From positions 565,570,315-565,634,314 of the forward strand of contig CM057346.1 in assembly GCA_030015575.1 (NCBI GenBank): 64,000 nucleotides of DNA. The letters run 5' to 3'. Origin of the DNA: Agapanthus africanus. Taxonomy: Eukaryota; Streptophyta; Magnoliopsida; Asparagales; Amaryllidaceae. The position numbers and the translations under genes were made by a program. A model generated the notes under the pieces. The model did not search any database. It was given only the letters and a program-made list of their open reading frames with translations, and was not told the origin of the DNA. Shown here in pieces: positions 55,928 through 64,000 of the stretch (its first letter is position 1; the number at the start of each line of letters is the position of its first letter).

Positions 55928-56097
55928 ATGAATATTGGACCGAAACGTCCTTAAACTAATATTGGACCGAAACGTCCTTAAACTAATATTGGACCGAGAC
56001 GTCCTTAAACTAATATCGGACCGAGACGTCCCTAAACTAACATCGGACCGAGACGTCCCTAAACTAGCGATAGACCGCCACGTCCCTAAACTGGCAC
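55928..56097 (+). repeat. 27-bp LTR minisatellite, about 6 units
   Basis: Counterpart of 27691-28015 with half the copy number. Confidence 0.85.
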
Positions 56098-56838
56098 AAT
56101 AGAGCCCAAACGCTCTTTTTTCGGATCTAAACGGTCCCGTCTAAGTTGATCTTAGCCCCAAATACGGCTAATGTATCCTTAGACATTTAAATGAATGATA
56201 AAACTCCTAATCAACTTTGGTTCAAGGGTACATCTCTGAACTCCTCTGACACCTGTCGTCGTAATCCTTCAACGACGTCAGAGAGGTGACGAGTCCTGAC
56301 GGCCATATATTAAGTGAATCACTATGTTAAGTTGATCTTAGTCTAAAACAGGACTAACGTATCCTTGACAAACGTTTAAGTTGATCTTAGTCACAACGCG
56401 ACTAATGTATCATTAAACTAAAACACCAAACCCAAATCTAAGTAAACACGGATTTGGACTAATCCACGTCCTACGGGCGACGGTATTATTCAGTCTCCGT
56501 ATACAATCCACGGGCAACCACAAACAAAACAAACACACACGACACGAAGTGAAATACTGGAGAAGGAGAAAGTTGTTACCGCAATGCGGTAGCGTAATTA
56601 ACTGCAGAGGCTTGCGCCTGCAGGGAAGAGCGTCCCCACAATAAAAAAAAACCCCTCACCCCGAGGGGGAATCTGACGAAGTCTGCTACATCGGCCGCAT
56701 CCGTCTAAACCTCCGATACACGGTGCCATAAATCAACTCGGCATCTCCGGAGAGATAGACGGATAAAACCATATAGCATCTGCCCCCGAATCTCAGGCCA
56801 GACGTCTTCACGTTTAGGCCGCCGTTCGGAGGGGAACA

Positions 56839-59800
56839 GACCCTTGGTTGATGGAGTAGGTAGCTTGAGTAGAGGGACATACTGTACGTATGTTCCGCGG
56901 CATACTTACGACACGCCACTCCGCTTAAGAAACCTTAGGATGTATATTTTCTTGCACAGTATTATATTCATTCCTATGATCTATCATCATCGATACTGGT
57001 TATGATTTTGTTGCCATGATTGCATGGGCAGAGTGAGCTACGGCTCGAGTTGCGTCAGCATGAACTCATCGTGGACGAGGACTTACCGGGGCGTGATTCC
57101 AGAGACATACGATTGCATATAGAGGCGCCGTCTTATTATGTTTTTGCGCCATGAGCGTTTGACAGATCACTTTTACGAGATTTCTCGGACGTGCCGATCG
57201 GTACCAGAGGATTAGGCTACTGCTAGAGGCCAGCTAGGATGTGATGACCATTGATATATCGCTTATTCATGATGATTGAGGCGCTGTTTAGCGTACGTAC
57301 GAATGAGCCAGTTGTTGCTGCAAAGACGAGATATCGCCCAGATGATTGGAGCTACTGCAGCAGGAGTATATACTTAGAGATATGATGGTGAGTCACTAGT
57401 CACCCGAGGATGAATGACTAGGACATGTGGTTCGTTCGCTACCCTGATGCGAGGTCATCAGATAGATTGATTCCAGCTAGAGACGACTTCACGCAGGTTC
57501 GTTGAGAGTCGATAGAGATGATCGAATGTCAGGAGCCCATTTTCCAAGTTTAAAGTATTCGGAAAGACATGCAAGCGATTTTATGGACCCTCTAGAAGAA
57601 TGAAACCCTAACTCAACATAATGACCGTGTGAAAGCCTTTGAACCTTAGGGTTTGCGGCAGTTCTGCGGCGCCATTAGTGAGGGTTGGGTTTGCCCTTCT
57701 ACGGCTGGACCACTGATGCTGTGGTCTGTACTCGATACTATTAAACTGTACCCAAGATCTTGATCTCTTGGGGGATTATAAGGTTCTGACAAGTCGATCG
57801 GATGGTTCAACATCATTCGGATATCATGTGATGGGACACACTGCTTGGGAGACTCCAGATATGAGCATAGCCGTTGGAGCGCAATCCATGCAGCCACGGT
57901 GAGACGAGTCCGAATCAGTCGACATTAAGCAGAGTGAAGTAAAGAGTTTGCAAGAGAATTTGACGAGATGACGTCCCACTCCACTGACATCGGAGATGCG
58001 ATACGCACGCAGATGCATTGTATATGGATATATCTTCCAGAAAGGGGCGCGATGAGTATGCAGCCGTTCCGGAACAAGAATTAGCTTCAATAAAGGACGA
58101 TGACTTCCGGGCAATTCGGCAGAAAAGAGATATAAGAGAGACTTCGGATGGAGCGTCGCTGAGAACATTGCAGTGCGCAGATAGAGACACTGATGAGCTG
58201 TTGTTACTCCCCATTGAAATTATGGTCGGATATGTCTACAGAGGCATTGGGATGCGACCAGTTTTCGAGTAAATGCTGTACTGAGAATGCAGATTGTCCA
58301 GAGAGCGAGAAGAGAATGTGTATGAGTACCAGCCTCCGTACAGTTCGGCTTAGGAGAGATTGGAAGAGATCTTAAGCAGGATTCCTTCCAGGGCACTGCT
58401 GCAATAAGGATTGCACCTAGGATCGGATGTGTAATGTGTATTCGGGGGACCAGAGGTCGGCGCCAGTGACGTGCTGCTTTACGAATGGTCGTGAGGATTG
58501 ACCGAGAGATGACCAGAGAAGTGCCAGGACGGAATCGTTTCCGTTAACACACCTGACAGGGCCGATGAGCCAATGGATTGCGAGATTGGAAAATCCACAG
58601 AGAAGATAAGGACACAGTGACAGAGGATGCCAGGCTGTGAGCAAGAGGCAAGTAGATATCTTGCGCCGCTAGCATTGGACGTACCGGCACCTTCTCGACC
58701 TTGAAGGAGGATTTACTGACGACGGTATTTATGATTTGTGATTTTGTGATTTGACTATCACGTATCCGTCACTTTAGATTTCGGTATTTTGGGTGATCTA
58801 TTTGCATGATTTGGTCTTGATGGCTGAGTTCCATGATTTCTGTTTTCGGCACCATGGTTGCACGTACTGGGTATTTATATTTTGCGCGTAGTTATTACGC
58901 TTGAGGTATTGATTGTGATTTCATGCCTATTTTAGGCCGGTGATTTGATTTACGCTTCCAGCATAGTTTTCATGCACTTTAGTGTTTTGATTTGATGTTG
59001 TGCATATGTTACGCACACGATTTGATTTTCGCACTCGGTATAGCTTATTTGTGTTCGTAGTGCATTGATATGTGTTGTGCACGCAGTTGCACAGGTTTAT
59101 GATTTTCTTTATACCTGGGTACACTTGGTGTTGCTGCTTTCGCATTTGAGTTATTGCTTAGTATTTGTGCATGGGATGCAACATATCTATACTTCGTGCG
59201 TTTGTCGCACCAGTTTTATGTTTCTTGCATTTATCGCATCAGATTTATATTTCGTGCCTTTGTTGCACTGGATTTATATTTTGTGGACTACGGTTGCACC
59301 TGACTTCAATTTGATGTCATTCGATATGTCGATTTTGATTCTGATATTGATGTTGATTTCTTGCACTCCGTACATTTGATTTAGACTTGCGCATGTTCAA
59401 CGCTTGCTATTGGATTTCGTGATTTCGTGCATGTTGAGTGCGCAGGATTTAGCTTTTATTCATGCATGATGGATGCACCGATTTAGACTTTCGCGCATGT
59501 TGGGCGCATGTTTTGAGATACGATTTTGGTGCACACCGGATGCACTAAATCGGGATTTCTCGTGCATGTCAGATGCACCTGATTTTGCTGTCAGGCACAC
59601 ACGTTGCCTATGACAGATGCTTCGTGCACACCCGTTGCACCTAGATGTTGTTTCTGTGAACATGTATGGCACCTATATGGATTTTGATTCCGTGCGTACC
59701 AGACGCACAGGGTATTCTTATATACATCTTGGGATTGATTCTTATGGAGCAGTACGTCTTATTGATATTTGCTATGTGTTTTCGTACTGAGCAAGACTAG

Positions 59801-60340
59801 TCAGAGAACAGTACCTGGATATATTTTGCATGCATTGATAGTTATCAAAGGGATTTCCAAAAAGCGAGCTATAGTCTCAGTATTTGCCTACGTATCCGAT
59901 ATGACATGAAACGTTTAAATAAGGAAACCCTTCTAAATTGTTTTCAAAACGGCGGAACGTACATATTAAACAAAAGATATATATACGTATATAGTTAATT
60001 TCTTATGAAAGACGCCCGCCATTGTGCAGTGTTATGCGCATCGCACAGCGACTTAAAAGGATTTGGCATGCATTTACTTCAGCTATTTACATGTATAGTT
60101 CTGATTTATAGCATATTGGTTTTATTTGGATTTGACATTTGTGTCTTTACCATGACTCCGATGATTGCGGGATGCTTGACGGAGTTTCGATTTTGAGTTA
60201 TCTGCTCGTTACTTATGCTCATGCATTGCGCTATTATGCGTTTTATGTATTGATGATTTCGGAGCCCCGACGACTTGGATTTTTACTGAAATGTTTTAGA
60301 ATTTGGGGGTTTAAATTTAAATTCGGGGACCGAATTTCTT
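56839..60340 (+). other. E4 internal domain, main part, noncoding
   Basis: 3.5 kb without a frame above about 115 codons and with no recognisable gag or pol motif on either strand. It begins with the right target copy GACCC. Bases 56844-58740 are of mixed composition and I see no structure in them. Bases 58740-59710 form an array of short inverted repeats. Bases 59720-60340 are AT-rich. Confidence 0.7.
58746..59708 (+). repeat. Array of short hairpin motifs in the E4 internal domain
   Basis: Diverged units with short complementary arms of the type GTGCAT/ATGCAC around 5-7 base loops, spaced by T-rich ATTTGATTT-like sequence. Clear ones are 58746-58761, 58886-58900, 58925-58937, 59077-59092, 59168-59180, 59196-59210, 59463-59477, 59529-59545, 59562-59578, 59588-59616, 59624-59640 and 59692-59708. 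Arms change together, for example GTGCAT/ATGCAC, GTGCGT/ACGCAC, GGCA/TGCC and GCGTA/TACGC. Confidence 0.65.
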
Positions 60341-60354
60341 TAAGGGGGGAAGAT
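60341..60354 (+). other. Polypurine tract of E4
   Basis: TAAGGGGGGAAGAT directly before TGTAACATTTC. Confidence 0.85.
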
Positions 60355-63300
60355 TGTAACATTTCAAAAAAAATAAAATATTATTTTTGGGAATTTTTAT
60401 AATTTAATATTATTTTAATGAATATTTTAATATTTCGGTATAATTAAATAGAGAAAATTTTTGGAAAATTCTAAAATAGGGTATTTTTATGGAATTATGC
60501 CATTTTAAAGTTTTTATGATTAGTTTGACACTAATTTAGTGCTAATCGCGATTAAAAATCGCTAATCGGATTTTGACATTTATGTGCAAAACATGCACAT
60601 AGCATTTTTGCTTTACACTTGTGCATTTTTACCATATCACTTTGGGTTTACTATTTGAGTAAGAAGGATTTGGGTTAAAGAAAAAGAAAAGAAAAGGGTT
60701 TGGATTAGAATAGTGGTAGTAGGTGGTGAGAGAGAGAAAGGGGTGTATCTTAACTCTAAGGCCCACTAGCAAGAGGAGACGTTCGTGGTCGCCGCGCGCG
60801 CGACGGGGGGCTTTGCCCCTCTGCCTCACCTCCCCAAGAGTAAAAGCAGAAAGTCAAAGAAGAAGAACAAAGGACTGATTGACTTAATATGCACATTTGG
60901 AGAGATGAAAGGAAAGGGAAGATTGTGAGACTAATGGTGCTCGGGATGCACCGTAGACTGAGATTGTAACTGACTTGGACATTCCTCTTCCTTCTTCTCT
61001 TATTCCTTTCCTCTCTCCTCACCTTGCTGCAGCTGCTGCTCCCTCTTCATCCTCCACTTTCAAGCTCTCAAATCATCACAAAAACAATACCAAAACCTCA
61101 TCTCCTTTTCACTAAAAAGATGCACAAGCTCAAGACCAACACATTGGACCAAGAAAGCAAGGATTTTGGCCTCTAGGGGCAACTCAAGAAAATTCTTGAG
61201 TTGCCAAATGAGGTATTTTATGGACCATTAGCTTAGTTTTTGTACTACTTATACCTCTATGTTAAGATTGAATCGATATCAGGTGATGTTGTGGACTTAA
61301 GGAAAACCTAGTTAGGGTTTAAGGGAATTTTGGGTCTGTGAAATTGAGCTCAGTAGAGGCCATACACACACCTTAGTGCTAGATTTGAGACCCAAACCTG
61401 AGACTTGAAACCCGAAATACGGATTTAGAAACCGATATCGAAAGTTTTGTGCAATCTGTGAAGGTTATATTGAATCTGCTATCAACCCGAGACTCTGAAA
61501 ATTATTTTGGTTGGAAAGGGATATGTGAAGGCACCCAGGAAGCCACCACCAGAACCCTAGCCCCTAACTCCCAACCCGGCCGCAAATATATCCATTCTGA
61601 CCGCAAATTGCGGCCAGACCTGTAAGGAATTGGCTCATTTTGGTTTTGGTGCCCCCTTATCAGTAGATTAGACCCCTGGCATGTGCAAAATTGTCCAATT
61701 GGACCTAGGGTGAAATCTGGAGCCTTTTTCTTCAGTTGTTGTTTTGATTCATGTTCCTATATTCCGTATTTTGAATTCTGGATTTATATATTAGTGTTTT
61801 ACCTCGAATACTTGGCATTTATACGACGATATCGAGGATTGATTGATGGTTTTGAAAGCGTACCCATAGGTTCTAACCTATAGACCCCTTAGCGTATCGT
61901 TTTGGGGTTTTCGTATGTCATTTTAATATTGATTTGGTTTTAATACGCATTTACGATACGTTGATATGTAGGTACCCCATGAAGAATTCGGGATGACAAG
62001 CAAGCGCGTGGCGACGTCGACGAATGAAGACACAAGGTGAGTAGATTATATCTACGGGGCAAGTCGGGTGGATGGCGTATAGCACCCCCGCAGTTCGATG
62101 TCTAGTGACTATATATACTATATATATGATAGCTTATTGCGTGACATGGAGATCATAGATGTGTTAGGTGTACTATGAATATTTAGGGTTAGAAGTGAAC
62201 TAGTGTACTTTCCTAGTTGTGAACCCTAGCATAGGTTTACATCCACACGCACACACATGCTTATTACTATGCTTGCCATGATGATGAAGATAGTGGATGA
62301 TATGTGGAGACGAGTCGATGATATTGGGCATAGTGCCGAGAAATCGGTGATACGATGTGATTCGTATTTGGGATACGATACAAGATTTTAGCAGGCCTTT
62401 GGACGTGTGTTTTACACACGCGCTTATATTTGTTTAGATGGTATCGATTGTACTAGACTTAGATCAGTACCCAGATTATGAGAGATGATGATAAGGATAC
62501 CAGATAATTGATGAGCGGACTGTGATATTGACCCGTACCCAGATTTGGGATGCCGTACGACGGATTTACGTACGAGCTATATATTGATGATAGATCCGTA
62601 CTCATGACTCGAGAATATTATATGATGTATATTGTATCATATGTGATACTATTGAGGTGGGATCACCGACTTTTATATGTATATTTGTATATATATCGAC
62701 TCAGATTTAGGTGGTTTCCATACCCCTCCTGATTGACTTGTTAGTTAGATCTGTAGTTGCATAGCAGATGTTAGACTAGACCCGAGTCATACCTATTTCA
62801 AAAACTAACGAATCGGGGATATTTTAAAGATAGGCAAAAGGGATTCTACGGATATTTTCAAACGTCGCATCTGTTCTTAAAACACCGTAGCCCTTATTTT
62901 ACCAAAAACCCCGACTCGTCTTATTTCAAATGGCAGAGCTACATGATATATTTATTGAGGTAGATTCTTCACTGTTGCGTTGATTATTCGATTCCGCATA
63001 TTCATGCTATTTGTATTGCATTGCTTGTGTTATCGATATATTACAATCATGCTGCTTGGACACCAGTACCATTATCGATGATGCATATGTTCCACGTACA
63101 CTGCTCGCCGGCTCACACACTTCATCATCGATAATTGCCATGTCACTACACTGTAGTACTGTTGCATTCAGGATATGACCCTTGATGGCATACTTGTGTA
63201 CCTATATACCGTGTATTCCTATTGTACACCCATATGTGCATGCATACGTATTTGCACATACATTGATGATTCTGGTATGATTAGAGATTTGTGGACCGCA

Positions 63301-64000
63301 AGATAATCTTTAAAACTGATTCATTTTAAAAGAGCGGTTTCCCTCGTTATGTGCATATTACTATTCCGTGTTGCATGACATACTGATATGCTTACATTTC
63401 TTTTACATGACGCATACATCATGCTTTCTGATTATACGCATTGAGATATGTTATTTTCATGATATTTCTGGATTTGGGAACCGTGGGTATTTCAAAAGAG
63501 AATATGTAATTGTTTAAAAAACCCGGTTACCCTTGATATGATATTTCAGTGTGTCCACCATGTGTTTTCTCGGTGCTGAGAGCGACATGTGAAACCCGAT
63601 TCGAGGAGGCGGATGAGGCTGATTGCGGGTACATGGTGGACCCAGTATGGTACCCCGGGGCGAGAACGGATCGCTGTGTAGTAGACGGTGAGCCTGGCAG
63701 AGGGACTACTACCTACCGGTGATTGGTTGGACCTGGCGGTTATCCGGAGGATACTGACCAGAGTCGATAGATGGATATGGGCATACTGCTGGGGCCGAAG
63801 GCCGATTCCGCAGACGGAGCCCGTGGGCTGATCCGGACTGACGGAGCCCGATATATGAAGATTTACGTGCCGATGCTGGGCACAGCTTTCATGATGTTTT
63901 CGAGTGTCGATGCTGGACACTCTGGTTCCATGATTTTGACGTGTCGTGATGGACACGGATGATTTATATGCTCATATTTCCAAGCATATGCTTTATGATA
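60355..64000 (+). repeat. 3' LTR of E4, cut by the window end
   Basis: Starts TGTAACATTTC like 21573 and aligns with the left LTR to the last base of the window. It carries an extra ~219 bp at about 60753-60971 and several small indels. About 750 bp of it should lie outside the window. No gene is seen. Confidence 0.88.

Larger units (their letters stand above)
26135..56838 (+). mobile_element. Tat-lineage Ty3/gypsy element E3, interrupted and chimeric at its 3' end
   Basis: 5' LTR, ORF1, gag, protease, RT, RNase H, a second (archaeal-type) RNase H, integrase, a long 3' noncoding region with an antisense ORF, a polypurine tract and a 3' LTR, in this order. The second RNase H and the pol order RT-RNase H-integrase mark the Tat lineage. 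The frame has six nonsense codons and no frameshift. The 3' LTR is split by copia E2 and also contains about 0.9 kb from another Tat element. The near-matching flanks GACCA/GACCC indicate one insertion into E4. Confidence 0.9.
54406..56838 (+). repeat. 3' LTR of E3, main part
   Basis: Aligns with the 5' LTR from the G-box repeats to the terminus GAGGGGAACA at 56838, with the same TATA box at 54863. It has a shorter AT run and about six copies of the 27-bp minisatellite (55928-56097) against twelve. GACCC follows at 56839. Confidence 0.88.
21573..64000 (+). mobile_element. LARD-like non-autonomous gypsy element E4, runs off the window
   Basis: LTRs of 4401 bp (left, complete) and at least 3646 bp (right, cut by the window end) start TGTAACATTTC and, in the left copy, end GTGACA. 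A primer-like site follows the left LTR and a polypurine tract precedes the right one. Without the inserted E3 the internal domain is about 3.67 kb and has no gag or pol frame. These sizes and the lack of coding match large retrotransposon derivatives (LARDs) described from Triticeae. The LTRs differ by many substitutions and indels, so this insertion is older than those nested in it. The right target duplication is outside the window; the left flank is CTAAC (21568-21572). Confidence 0.8.

Noticed and set aside
60753..60971. MITE or transposon with terminal inverted repeats
   Set aside because: I could not find matching inverted ends or a target duplication, so only an indel is reported.

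Overview
The window is plant nuclear DNA, almost certainly from an angiosperm with a repeat-rich genome. It is built almost entirely of nested LTR retrotransposons. I found no cellular protein gene, tRNA or rRNA. The evidence is plant-type Ty1/copia and Ty3/gypsy gag-pol frames, primer-binding sites matching initiator-Met tRNA, a Tat-lineage gypsy element with two RNase H domains, and LTRs of 2 to 4.4 kb.

Layout. 1-2709 and 12742-13232 are one gypsy-type LTR fragment split by a complete minus-strand copia element (E1, 2710-12741, target duplication AGGGA). 13233-18907 holds gag starts and LTR ends of a second gypsy family, arranged as an inverted pair. 18908-21572 holds two oppositely oriented fragments of a Tat-type LTR. 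At 21573 a large gypsy-derived element begins (E4). It has a 4401-bp LTR at 21573-25973 and an internal domain without a usable reading frame, and its second LTR starts at 60355 and runs off the window. In size and content it looks like a LARD (large retrotransposon derivative).

A Tat-lineage gypsy element (E3, 26135-56838) is inserted in the E4 internal domain just after its primer site. E3 reads + strand from a 2618-bp 5' LTR through ORF1, gag, protease, RT, two RNase H domains and integrase in one frame broken by six stop codons. A 5.3-kb 3' region follows, with hairpin arrays, a 159-bp tandem array and an antisense ORF. The E3 3' LTR is itself split by a second copia element (E2, 43806-53469, target duplication CGCGA), and it also carries a piece of another Tat element with a second antisense ORF. 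The insertion order from oldest to youngest is Tat LTR fragment, then E4, then E3, then E2.

How the parts relate. E1 and E2 belong to one copia family: same primer site, identical 12-base polypurine tract, alignable leaders and LTR segments. E1 keeps long integrase and RT/RNase H frames but has lost the protease motif. E2 has only decayed pol, yet its two LTRs are nearly identical, which fits mobilisation in trans. The observations most worth following are two families of short hairpins with compensating base changes (Tat 3' region and E4 internal domain), a leader stem-loop at the same distance from the primer site in both copia elements, and two diverged but collinear antisense proteins.
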